Below, piece after piece: positions 1 through 6,154 of a stretch of 7,178 nucleotides of DNA; positions within the stretch are counted from its first letter, which is position 1, and the number at the start of each line of letters is the position of its first letter. Position numbers and translations under genes: made by a program. The notes under the pieces were generated by a model. That model saw only the letters and a list, made by a program, of their open reading frames with translations. It searched no databases and was not told the origin of the DNA. The stretch spans positions 34,443 to 41,620 of the forward strand of contig DENA01000030.1 in assembly GCA_002359465.1 (NCBI GenBank), given 5' to 3'. This DNA is from Ruminococcaceae bacterium UBA2656 (GTDB taxonomy: Bacteria; Bacillota; Clostridia; Oscillospirales; Acutalibacteraceae).

Positions 1-424
1 TAGTATCAACAACCTCAAAGCCGAACTTCTTCGCAAATGATTGGTCAGAAAGCCAAGATTTTTGTTTTTCTGCTCCGAGCATACAAATGCCGGATTTACC
101 CTTTTCTTTGGCATCAGCCAAACAATACTCCATCAGCGATTTCCCATACCCTTTTCCTTTGTAACTACCAGAAACCCATAAGCAGTACAGATAATAATAG
201 TTGTCACCAGTAATGGGAACCCAAGCAGTTTCAAGAGGAGCATATTCAATAAAAACCGTAGCCCTTGCATTTAGCTTTCTAAAGACATGACCTTCATTTA
301 GTCGGTCAGAAAGCCATTGTCGCTTTGCATCAATACCTTGATGGGGCTTTTTACTGCGGATAATGCAGCATAAATGCTCATTGACAAGGTTTTCTGTTGT
401 TAAGTTTATAAAATCAGTACACAT
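1..424 (-). CDS. GNAT-family N-acetyltransferase, YoaP-like (C-terminus cut by window edge)
   Basis: The minus-strand frame opens at ATG 424 (MCTDFINLTTENL) and stays open for 141 codons to the left edge, so the C-terminus is missing. Residues about 80-100 hold a GNAT acetyl-CoA pyrophosphate-binding loop, VSGSYKGKGYGKSLMEY, with glycines at 90, 92 and 94. After it comes CLADAKEKGKSGICML and then KKFGFEVVD, the usual beta5-like end of the fold. The N-terminal layout resembles B. subtilis YoaP-type acetyltransferases, which carry a further C-terminal domain; that part would lie outside the window. An AGAGAGG ribosome site lies about 11 bases before the ATG, and a promoter is visible further upstream. 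The acetyl acceptor is unknown. GNAT membership is fairly secure; the YoaP subfamily is a recollection of family pattern. Confidence 0.85.
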   Translation of the reverse strand, partial: MCTDFINLTTENLVNEHLCCIIRSKKPHQGIDAKRQWLSDRLNEGHVFRKLNARATVFIEYAPLETAWVPITGDNYYYLYCLWVSGSYKGKGYGKSLMEYCLADAKEKGKSGICMLGAEKQKSWLSDQSFAKKFGFEVVDT

Positions 425-501
425 ATTTTAATTTTCCTCTCTTACAAATTCTTGTTTATCTGGCACTTCTCGTTATATAAATAATTGAATTACACCCACA
501 T

Positions 502-531
502 AGTATATCATAAACAAACTGCGAAGTGCAA
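502..531 (-). promoter_or_regulatory. Sigma-A type promoter for the acetyltransferase gene
   Basis: On the minus strand TTGCAC (526-531) is followed after 18 bases by TATACT (502-507), a good match to vegetative -35 and -10 boxes. Transcription would start near 495, giving a leader of about 70 nt before the ATG at 424. Placement and orientation fit the acetyltransferase and no other gene. Confidence 0.5.
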
Positions 532-686
532 AATCTTACCAAGTTTCTCAGTTTGCTCAATAACAAGTATTGAACCCATGCAAAATTTAAAAGGAAATCA
601 ATATATCATACAATTTATAAACGGTTTTCCAGTTTCGCACAGTGGCTGAACCGAATACTTTTGCAGCATGAATTGCCAGCTTTGAT

Positions 687-857
687 TTACGTATGCTTTG
701 ATGGCTTCGCCGCGCTCAGTCTGTATACCGGCCGCGTCTCGCTCTCGGCGTATTTCTTGGCCGTCCTCGGGTCAATGTTGTACTTGCGTGCGATCTCCGT
801 GTAGCTCAGTCCTTTTTGCCGATCGCTTCGGATATCCATCCAATTTGCTCCTTCCAT
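687..857 (-). pseudogene. istA: Truncated IS21-family transposase IstA, N-terminal HTH fragment
   Basis: This is a 56-residue fragment starting at ATG 857, with an AAGGG ribosome site 7 bases upstream. It contains MDIRSDRQKGLSYTEIARKY followed by NIDPRTAKKYAESETRP, the N-terminal helix-turn-helix of IstA transposases, which are normally about 400-500 residues long. Similarity ends around SAAKPSK; three codons later the frame meets TAA at 687-689. No DDE catalytic core is present, so the product cannot transpose. The gene has the expected orientation and distance from the IS terminus at 980. Whether the short peptide is still translated is unknown. Confidence 0.75.
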
Positions 858-934
858 TTCGACACCCTTTCCGCCTGCTTTTTAACAGTCAGATTTGAGT
901 GTACCATATTGCATGCCTTTCCGCTGCAAATCTA

Positions 935-974
935 CATTTTTTGACCGGCGTTTTCTTGCATTTTATCACTGGCG
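935..974 (-). repeat. Two direct repeats inside the IS21 terminus
   Basis: CATTTTTTGACCGGCG (935-950) and CATTTTATCACTGGCG (959-974) match at 13 of 16 positions and start 24 bases apart. Multiple end-proximal repeats are a known IS21-family feature and are the likely transposase binding sites. Here they survive although the rest of the element is lost. Confidence 0.6.
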
Positions 975-984
975 CTGACACATC

Positions 985-1203
985 ATGTCGCCAAAAAAGA
1001 GCTATGAAATCGGCGTTAAACTTACCGGTATTTCGGATACAAGGATAAAAGCATACCCTTCCACCAAGGGAGTTGCCAATGTGGCCGTACTGAAAAAGGT
1101 AAATGTAAAAGCAACTGGTGTAAAGACCGAAGTAACTTATATTATGATCGATGTTTTTACGACAGCAAAAACAAGTTCCTCACCCATGCGTCAATCAAGC
1201 TAA
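985..1203 (+). pseudogene. Degenerate small ORF with SpoVG-like N-terminus (tentative)
   Basis: An open frame of 72 codons begins at ATG 985. Its first part, SYEIGVKLTGISDTRIKAY, recalls the start of the small SpoVG-family proteins often carried on Clostridia conjugative elements, where the next residues are typically ASVxL. From residue 25 on the resemblance is lost, and the C-terminus (TTAKTSSSPMRQSS) looks like out-of-frame translation. The frame two bases over stays open from about 1056 to the TAG at 1275-1277 and includes ASIKLTVQNG, so a frameshift or rearrangement is possible. There is no convincing ribosome site, and the IS21 terminus ends only four bases upstream of the ATG, so native upstream signals may have been lost. 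Family assignment is from memory of sequence style and is weak. Confidence 0.25.
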
Positions 1204-1410
1204 CCGTGCAGAACGGTGTAAAAGAAAACGGCAATTCCGCAAGACAGTACGGATTATTTTCAGATATTGTTATTTAGAATGACGTTTTTCCTAACGATTA
1301 ACATCTTGAAGGCGGTGTTGAATAAAAAAGGTAAGAAACCCGAAAACGACTCAGCTTGAATTACCTTCGCGCGGAGTTTTGCCACTGTGTTTTTGGTAGT
1401 ATGTCTTTTC

Positions 1411-1439
1411 TTTTTTTTAAAAATATGTTATCATATAAA
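1411..1439 (+). promoter_or_regulatory. Putative promoter of the XRE-cupin gene with overlapping dyad
   Basis: A TATAAA box (1434-1439), or the overlapping TATCAT (1429-1434), lies in AT-rich DNA with only a poor T-rich -35 region. The dyad ATATG-TTAT-CATAT (1423-1436) covers the -10 region, a position where an XRE repressor could bind to control its own gene. The -35 match is weak, so the exact box is uncertain. Confidence 0.35.
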
Positions 1440-1448
1440 TAAATATTT

Positions 1449-1468
1449 AGGCGCCGCGCTGTGCGCCT
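1449..1468 (+). repeat. Inverted repeat in the regulator leader
   Basis: AGGCGC (1449-1454) and GCGCCT (1463-1468) form a 6-bp GC-rich dyad around an 8-base loop, between the probable promoter and the ribosome binding site. It could fold in the mRNA or act as an operator. No U-tract follows, so it is not a terminator. Confidence 0.35.
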
Positions 1469-1480
1469 TTGCGGCATGCG

Positions 1481-1485
1481 GGAGG
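1481..1485 (+). promoter_or_regulatory. Ribosome binding site that fixes a GTG start
   Basis: GGAGG is followed after 7 bases by GTG at 1493. A longer frame opens at TTG 1469, but that codon has no ribosome site and would place this perfect Shine-Dalgarno inside the gene. GTG 1493 is therefore preferred. Confidence 0.8.
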
Positions 1486-1492
1486 AAACATC

Positions 1493-2047
1493 GTGGAAGA
1501 ACTGAATCTGGGCAAAAAAATACAGGTGATTCGCACGCAGGCGCGACTTTCCGTCCGTAAGGCCGCCGCCCAAGCAGGCATCACCCCTTCTATGCTCAGT
1601 CAAATCGAAAATGGGCAGGTAAACCCTTCCATCAATACTCTGCGTGCGTTAGCGCAAGTTCTCGACACGCCGCTCTATACCTTCTTTCAGGCTGAAAGCA
1701 CACAGGAGGTAGTAGTTCACCCCGCTGACCGACGCACCATCGGCGTGAAAAGCGAGCCGGATGTATTGTACGAGCTGTTGACACCCGACACCAAAGGCAG
1801 TATTGAATTCTGCATGATGGTCATTCCGCCGCAGATGAGTTCTTTCCGCGACATCCGCAGCCATGAAGGCGAGGAAGTCGCCTTCATGCAGGAGGGCGGG
1901 GAAGTTGAATTGGAAATGGATGGACAGCGTTTTTTGCTGCAGAGCGGCGACAGCGTGCGTATTCCGCCCCACACTGGTCACGCATGGCACAACAATTCCG
2001 ACGTTACTGTTAAGGTCATCTTTGCCATCACGCCGCCTTCTTTTTGA
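1493..2047 (+). CDS. XRE-family transcriptional regulator with C-terminal cupin sensor domain
   Basis: The protein has 184 residues, the usual size for XRE-cupin regulators. Residues about 6-62 form the DNA-binding helix-turn-helix: LGKKIQVIRTQARLSVRKAA, then the recognition-helix region TPSMLSQIENGQVNPSINTL. Residues about 105-182 form a cupin_2 barrel, with HEGEEVAF (His124, Glu127, Glu128) and GDSVRIPPHTGHAWHNNSD (His160, His163, His166). The classical HxH of cupin motif 1 is reduced to one His, common in regulatory cupins that bind small ligands. Such proteins often control amino-acid or polyamine catabolism genes nearby. The gene faces the D-serine dehydratase operon convergently and shares a terminator with it, so that operon is a plausible target. 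The ligand is unknown; D-serine is a guess. Confidence 0.9.
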   Translation: MEELNLGKKIQVIRTQARLSVRKAAAQAGITPSMLSQIENGQVNPSINTLRALAQVLDTPLYTFFQAESTQEVVVHPADRRTIGVKSEPDVLYELLTPDTKGSIEFCMMVIPPQMSSFRDIRSHEGEEVAFMQEGGEVELEMDGQRFLLQSGDSVRIPPHTGHAWHNNSDVTVKVIFAITPPSF

Positions 2048-2121
2048 GCGGCTCATATCACTGCACATAAACATCCACCAGCCTGTTGACCAGTTCGCCT
2101 AGCGAGTGGTTTTCGGGATAC

Positions 2122-2164
2122 AAAAAACCTTCCGAGCAGAAAATCTGCACGGAAGGTTTCTTTC
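2122..2164. terminator. Bidirectional rho-independent terminator between convergent genes
   Basis: AAACCTTCCG-A-GCAGA (2125-2140), loop AAA, then TCTGC-A-CGGAAGGTTT (2144-2159) form a 15-bp stem with one A/A mismatch. On the minus strand the stem runs into TTTTTT (complement of 2122-2127). On the plus strand it is followed by TTTCTTTCATTT. It therefore ends both the nhaC operon, whose stop lies 30 bases away, and the regulator gene. Confidence 0.9.
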
Positions 2165-2189
2165 ATTTATCCGATTTGGCCAAAATAGT

Positions 2190-3605
2190 TCAGTCCTTTT
2201 TGCCCCAAAGCTTTTTTCCCTCTTTATCCCACATACCGATACCGGTAGCAGCGCATAGGATCGAAAACACAGGCACGATAAAAATGAACCAACAGTACTT
2301 GATGTAGCTTGTGTCACAGCTCAAAACGCTCATCACATACAAAGTGGCAACACCCCATGGAACGATTGGGGCACTCAGCGTTCCGGCGTCCTCCAGCGTA
2401 CGGGAAAGTACTCTGCGGTGAATATTCATGCTATCAAAGGTTTCTTCGAATGTCTGTTCAGTAACAATGATGGAGACAATCTGACCTCCGGCGGTGAGAA
2501 AGTTGACAATGTAGCAATAGACGAGTGAAACCACAATAAGCATGATGCGGTTTTTGATGATCTTCAACAGCACGTTCTTGGCGATAACATCCAGAATACC
2601 GCTGGCCGTAATGATGGCACCCAGTACACTGGCAACCAGGAAGATAACAAGCAGTTCCGTCATGCTCGTAACACCGCCGCGGTTTAGCATCGGGTCCACA
2701 ATGGCGACACCGGTTTTGATTTTAAAGCCGGTGAAGGCATAATTCATCAATTCCACAAAAGAAAGGTGCTGGAACAGCATCGAAAATACGGTACTTACAA
2801 CAACCGTAAGGCCCATGCCCAATAGCGCAGGCAGTTTGAATACAGAAACGAGCAGCACAAGGATGGCCGGAAGAATCAAAATGGGATTGATGTTAAAATT
2901 CGCAGCCAGCGTCTTGCAGATGAGATCGGCCTTGGCGGTGTCGATAGACGTACCGCTGTAGGTGAGGCCAGCAATGGTGAACAGCACCAACGCGATGAGG
3001 GCGGCAGGCAGCGTTGTGTACATCATGGAACCAATGTGGTCATACAAGGGCACCTTACTGACGCCGGAGGCCATGTTTGTAGTGTCGGACATGGGAGACA
3101 TTTTATCACCCAGCCAAGCGCCACACACTACGGCGCCGATGACAAGCGGCACGGGAATACTGGTGGTGGTTGCAACACCCACCATAGCCAGACCCATGGT
3201 AGCTACGCTGCCGAATGACGTGCCCGTGAAGATAGAGGTAATGCTGCAAAGTAGAAATGCCAGCGGCACAAGAATCGTGGGTGAAATCAGCTTGACGCCG
3301 TAGTACATCAAAGCTGGCACAGTGCCGCCGGCCATCCAGACACCCACAAGCATGCCTACCATGATGACGATGATGAATGTAGGCGTGCCGTCGGCGATGA
3401 CGCTTTTGATCTTTTCCTCAATGTCGTTCCACGACATATTCAGACAAAGCGCCAGCACAGCGGCCACAACTGTGGCTACAAACAGTGACACTGTGGTGTT
3501 GACTCCAAGATTGATGAGCAAAACAAGAACCGCAATAATCAAAAGAAATCCGATGACAGCGAATGCAGTGGTTGGGCGTTTTTTGACTTTTTCCATTTTT
3601 TCCAT
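2190..3605 (-). CDS. nhaC: NhaC-family Na+/H+ antiporter-type transporter
   Basis: This 471-residue, highly hydrophobic protein has about 11-12 predicted membrane segments; the first spans residues 14-32 after a basic N-terminus. NhaC-family marks are visible: TGTSFGSVATMG (127-138), GAWLGDKMSPMSDTTNMASG (162-181), LNRGGVTSM (308-316) and TLEDAGTLSAPIVPWG (403-418). The length equals that of typical NhaC. As I recall the family, the last motif usually ends PWN; here it is PWG, which may reflect another substrate. The family includes Na+/H+ antiporters and the B. subtilis malate/lactate antiporter MleN, so organic-acid or amino-acid exchange is possible. The start ATG 3605 has AGGAG 7 bases upstream. 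The gene lies 40 bases after the hydrolase and is the last of the operon. Family is secure; substrate is not. Confidence 0.9.
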   Translation of the reverse strand: MEKMEKVKKRPTTAFAVIGFLLIIAVLVLLINLGVNTTVSLFVATVVAAVLALCLNMSWNDIEEKIKSVIADGTPTFIIVIMVGMLVGVWMAGGTVPALMYYGVKLISPTILVPLAFLLCSITSIFTGTSFGSVATMGLAMVGVATTTSIPVPLVIGAVVCGAWLGDKMSPMSDTTNMASGVSKVPLYDHIGSMMYTTLPAALIALVLFTIAGLTYSGTSIDTAKADLICKTLAANFNINPILILPAILVLLVSVFKLPALLGMGLTVVVSTVFSMLFQHLSFVELMNYAFTGFKIKTGVAIVDPMLNRGGVTSMTELLVIFLVASVLGAIITASGILDVIAKNVLLKIIKNRIMLIVVSLVYCYIVNFLTAGGQIVSIIVTEQTFEETFDSMNIHRRVLSRTLEDAGTLSAPIVPWGVATLYVMSVLSCDTSYIKYCWFIFIVPVFSILCAATGIGMWDKEGKKLWGKKD

Positions 3606-3645
3606 AAGATCACTCCTCTTTCTGTATGGCTACATGGCTGCAGCC

Positions 3646-4440
3646 TTACATCTCAACTATTCCAAGCAGTTCCTTAGTGAGGAACCGCATGGCCGACTCC
3701 ATTCTTGCCGCACGGAACGCAAACGACTTAAATCGGTGCTCCGCACCGTGTACCAGCAGCAACTGCGCGCGATCTCCGTACAGCTCTTTGTAATGCTTTG
3801 AACACTCGCACGATGCAGTGACATCTTCATCGCCATGCACGAGATTGACATTTTTTGAAAAACCCGCAGCTACCGCGAAGGGATCCAACGTACAGGCATC
3901 GCGATAAAAGCCAAGTCCCACCCGAACACCTTCACAATCCATACAGCCTTTTTCCTCTATGTCAGAAACATCCAACCCGCAAAGTGTTTTATGGTCGCGC
4001 AAGTTATACACAAGGTCAGGTGCGGGGCACCACAAACTCAGCGCACAGACGTCGGCGTCGCGCAGGCCAGCCACCATCGACGCCACGCATCCGCCAAGAC
4101 TAAGCCCATGGATGGCAATGCGCGTAGGATCAACAAAATCAAGTCCTTTTGCGAAATCGAGAATGGCCAGCCCGTCGGCCACCTCGCCTGAAACGGTCAC
4201 GTCCTCAAACAGCCCGTCACTCTCGCCGCTGCCCGCGAAGTCGAAACGCACGCTCACAATACCTTTTTCGCACAGGCGCCGCGAGAGTTCGATGTGTACG
4301 AAGTTGATCTCATCGCGGTCATCACAAAAGCCATGATAAAGAACGACGCAGGGAAGTTGTTTTGCATCGTGCTGATCTGGCACGTGGAGCGTACCGCGGA
4401 GTGTGTAGCCGCGGCTCTTACAGGTTACCGGAGTCTCCAT
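3646..4440 (-). CDS. Alpha/beta hydrolase, Est1E/feruloyl-esterase-like
   Basis: The protein has 264 residues, no signal peptide and no membrane segment, so it is probably cytoplasmic. The serine-hydrolase elements are in order: oxyanion-hole YHGF (35-38), nucleophile elbow HGLSLGG with Ser114, acid VHGDEDV with probable Asp206, and GAEHRF with His235. The block SVRFDFAGSGESDGLFEDVT (63-82) is typical of the Est1E/cinnamoyl-esterase group, which cleaves carboxylic esters of aromatic acids, but related proteins serve as general esterases, amidases or peptidases. It is unusually rich in cysteine (13 residues), with several in the lid region 150-185 (CMDCEG). ATG 4440 has GGAGG 8 bases upstream. 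It lies 100 bases after dsdA and 40 before nhaC, so it is probably co-transcribed. Fold and triad are confident; substrate is unknown. Confidence 0.88.
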   Translation of the reverse strand: METPVTCKSRGYTLRGTLHVPDQHDAKQLPCVVLYHGFCDDRDEINFVHIELSRRLCEKGIVSVRFDFAGSGESDGLFEDVTVSGEVADGLAILDFAKGLDFVDPTRIAIHGLSLGGCVASMVAGLRDADVCALSLWCPAPDLVYNLRDHKTLCGLDVSDIEEKGCMDCEGVRVGLGFYRDACTLDPFAVAAGFSKNVNLVHGDEDVTASCECSKHYKELYGDRAQLLLVHGAEHRFKSFAFRAARMESAMRFLTKELLGIVEM

Positions 4441-4501
4441 TCAAAAATCCTCCTTTTAGGTTTTCACTAAGTACATTTCTCAGAGAGCTGTGCCGAATCT
4501 T

Positions 4502-4517
4502 CTGTGAAAAGACACAG
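4502..4517. repeat. Small dyad in the dsdA-hydrolase spacer
   Basis: CTGTG (4502-4506) and CACAG (4513-4517) bracket a 6-base loop in the 100-base gap between dsdA and the hydrolase gene. It could be an mRNA processing or stability hairpin. The stem is short and has no U-tract, so readthrough from dsdA is expected. Confidence 0.25.
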
Positions 4518-4540
4518 CAAAGCTTGTTGAGCTGGGAAGA

Positions 4541-5899
4541 TCAAAGCAGTGCCTTGCCTGCTGCGTAATAATGTGCCATCTCCTTGCGCGGCACCATACC
4601 CCCGCCAGTTGCCCAAACAAGCTGCGTACTATGTGCCATTTCCGCTTTGTTGAGATGCGCAGCCGCTGGGTACTGTGAAAGTACAGGATCAGTTGCCAGA
4701 AGCACGGGCCCATACATTCCCGCCAAAGCGCTTGGCTCCAGCTCGATATGCTCGGCATCCGAAAACTGCGCCAAAAGGCGGTACATGCGGCCATCGTCCA
4801 GTGAATAGCAGCCGCTTACAAAGGGAGCCATCACCTTTCCCACAAAGCTTGAGGGACGACCCACGGCAAGCCCGTCAGCGATCGTTCGGTTATCTATGCC
4901 AAGATCCTGCACGCTGATGTCGCTGTTAAGTCCTGTAGCCATGCCCAGCATCATACTGCAGGAGTGTGTCGGCTCCGCAAAGAAGCAATGTACCGCGTCG
5001 CCGAACACCATCTTCAGCCCGAACGCAACACCACCCGGTCCGCCGCCAACGCCGCAGGGAAGATACACGAACAGCGGATGCTCAGTATCCACGGTGAGAT
5101 TTTCTTGCAAAAACTGTTTTTGCAGCCGAAGCGCAGCTACGCTGTAACCGAGAAACAAAGTCTTTGAATTTTCATCGTCAACAAAATGGCAGTAAGAATC
5201 CTTTTTTGCGTCCGCGCGTCCTTTTGCAACAGCCACACTGTAGTCGGAGGGATATTCGATCACGGTGACGCCTTTGCTGCGCAATAGATCCTTTTTCCAC
5301 TGGCGTGCGTCGGCGGACATGTGGATCGTAACGCGAAACCCCAGCTTTGCACTGATGATACCAATAGACAGCCCCAGATTCCCGGTGGAGCCTACCGCAA
5401 CCGAATACTGGGAGAACACCTTGCGGAATGATTCTGAGGCAAATACACGGTAAGGGTCACCTTTGTGCAGAAGTCCGCGCTCGAGCGCGATATCCTCGGC
5501 AAACTTTAAAATCTCGTAAATGCCTCCGCGTGCCTTGATAGAGCCAGAAATAGGGAGCTGGCTGTCCAACTTGATCCACATCTTTCCGGGCAGATCGGCG
5601 TGATATGTCTTCGCGAGGCACTGCTGCATGGCAGGAATGACCCGCAGAGGTGATTCCAAAATACCTCCAGAAACGACTGTTTCGGGGAATGCCGTCATAA
5701 GGTAATCTGCAAAACGGTCTAGCCGTGCACTGGTATCTTCCACTTCGGCCATCGTCAGCGGACAGGCAGCAGCCGCTTGTATGAAGGGCAGTTTGCCCGG
5801 ATTGAGCCACGCCGTTTCCTGCATCGCAGCAATACGCACCATAATGGGGTATTCCCGCTGCCACTGCGACAACGGTTTCCCAAGGATACTCTTCTCCAT
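4541..5899 (-). CDS. dsdA: D-serine ammonia-lyase (D-serine dehydratase)
   Basis: This 452-residue PLP enzyme (E. coli DsdA has 442) converts D-serine to pyruvate and ammonia in the cytoplasm (EC 4.3.1.18). The Schiff-base lysine is Lys122 in [13 protein letters not shown]. The phosphate-binding glycine loop is [10 protein letters not shown] (169-178). A second glycine cluster, [17 protein letters not shown] (280-296), and the C-terminal ATGGGMVP (430-437) match the DsdA family throughout, with no visible lesion. ATG 5899 was chosen because AAGGA lies 8 bases upstream. An upstream TTG at 5932 would place this ribosome site inside the gene and add residues not typical of DsdA. It is the first gene of the operon with the hydrolase and the NhaC-type transporter. 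The pyruvate can feed fermentation; D-serine detoxification is an alternative role. Confidence 0.95.
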   Translation of the reverse strand: MEKSILGKPLSQWQREYPIMVRIAAMQETAWLNPGKLPFIQAAAACPLTMAEVEDTSARLDRFADYLMTAFPETVVSGGILESPLRVIPAMQQCLAKTYHADLPGKMWIKLDSQLPISGSIKARGGIYEILKFAEDIALERGLLHKGDPYRVFASESFRKVFSQYSVAVGSTGNLGLSIGIISAKLGFRVTIHMSADARQWKKDLLRSKGVTVIEYPSDYSVAVAKGRADAKKDSYCHFVDDENSKTLFLGYSVAALRLQKQFLQENLTVDTEHPLFVYLPCGVGGGPGGVAFGLKMVFGDAVHCFFAEPTHSCSMMLGMATGLNSDISVQDLGIDNRTIADGLAVGRPSSFVGKVMAPFVSGCYSLDDGRMYRLLAQFSDAEHIELEPSALAGMYGPVLLATDPVLSQYPAAAHLNKAEMAHSTQLVWATGGGMVPRKEMAHYYAAGKALL

Positions 5900-5971
5900 A
5901 GTTCTTTTCCTTTCTTCTCCTATATTTACCAACCGCAGTCAATCGCCACATTGAAGGCTGACGCCGCACGC

Positions 5972-5989
5972 TGTCCGGTTAACTGGTCA
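5972..5989. promoter_or_regulatory. 18-bp imperfect palindrome, candidate operator upstream of dsdA
   Basis: TGTCCGGTT/AACTGGTCA pairs at 7 of 9 positions around a perfect GTTAAC centre, giving half-sites of the form TGWCCRGTT. It lies about 73 bases upstream of the dsdA ATG, within the proposed leader. The half-site TGACCAGTT recurs at 2087-2095, and TGACCAGTC at 6388-6396. A binding protein is not known; the XRE-cupin regulator is the local candidate. Confidence 0.35.
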
Positions 5990-5992
5990 AAA

Positions 5993-6029
5993 TGAATAGT
6001 TACACTGAACGATATTGCTAAGCTATTCA
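5993..6029. repeat. Inverted repeat in the dsdA leader
   Basis: TGAATAG (5993-5999) and CTATTCA (6023-6029) are perfect 7-bp inverted arms separated by 23 bases, inside the proposed untranslated leader of dsdA. They could form an mRNA stem or paired operator half-sites. No known riboswitch pattern was recognised. Confidence 0.3.
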
Positions 6030-6134
6030 CATGAAACATCGCGTTATTTCTAAATAAAGAACACAAATAGTGGTTCAAAAACAGGCAATTCGTAAAAAAA
6101 GCTCTCCTTTTTATTCCATGTAATGTAATGATAA

Positions 6135-6151
6135 ATAAACGTTTTGTTTAT
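6135..6151. promoter_or_regulatory. Dyad at the predicted dsdA transcription start, candidate operator
   Basis: ATAAAC (6135-6140) and GTTTAT (6146-6151) are perfect inverted arms around GTTTT. The dyad covers the predicted start point of the dsdA promoter, a classic repressor position. It lies in AT-rich DNA, so chance symmetry is possible. Confidence 0.3.
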
Positions 6152-6154
6152 ACA

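Larger units (their letters stand above)
687..980 (-). mobile_element. Remnant of an IS21-family insertion sequence (one terminus plus 5' istA)
   Basis: Read on the minus strand, the element begins at 980 with TGTCAGCGCCAGTG, the TG-initial terminus style of IS21-family elements. Two related 16-mers follow in the same orientation (plus-strand 935-950 and 959-974, 13 of 16 identical, 24 bases apart), like the multiple terminal repeats bound by the IS21 transposase. Then comes the start of istA. The rest of istA, all of istB and the other terminus are absent, so the element cannot move by itself. The inner boundary near 690-700 is where the protein stops resembling IstA, and is approximate. Confidence 0.7.
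858..1492. other. Stretch without an intact gene, between istA fragment and regulator
   Basis: This interval holds the IS21 terminus (to 980), the degenerate SpoVG-like ORF (985-1203) and then 1204-1492, where no convincing coding sequence is seen. The last ~100 bases are strongly AT-rich and contain the probable promoter and leader of the regulator gene. No CRISPR repeats or RNA genes were recognised. Confidence 0.6.

Noticed and set aside
557..573. TCAATA-N5-TATTGA dyad upstream of the acetyltransferase promoter
   Set aside because: Short AT-rich symmetry expected by chance in such DNA; nothing else supports a site.
698..898. 66-codon plus-strand frame
   Set aside because: It is the antisense shadow of the IS21 istA fragment, has no ribosome site, and its composition is Ser/Arg/Pro-rich.
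1469..1492. TTG start giving an 8-residue longer XRE-cupin regulator
   Set aside because: No ribosome site precedes it, and the GGAGG for GTG 1493 would lie inside the coding region.
1649..2074. 141-codon minus-strand frame opposite the regulator
   Set aside because: It is antisense to a well-supported XRE-cupin gene, shows no family pattern and no ribosome site.
3322..3801. 159-codon plus-strand frame
   Set aside because: It runs antisense through both the NhaC gene and the hydrolase 3' end, and reads as low-complexity Thr/Met/Ala sequence.
3959..4336. 125-codon plus-strand frame
   Set aside because: It is antisense to the hydrolase gene, which has a complete catalytic triad; Ser/Pro/Arg-rich shadow.
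5900..5932. TTG start giving an 11-residue longer DsdA
   Set aside because: The added residues are not typical of DsdA, and they span the ribosome site of the ATG at 5899.
5457..5969. 170-codon minus-strand frame overlapping dsdA
   Set aside because: Out-of-frame reading of the 5' part of dsdA with no family resemblance.
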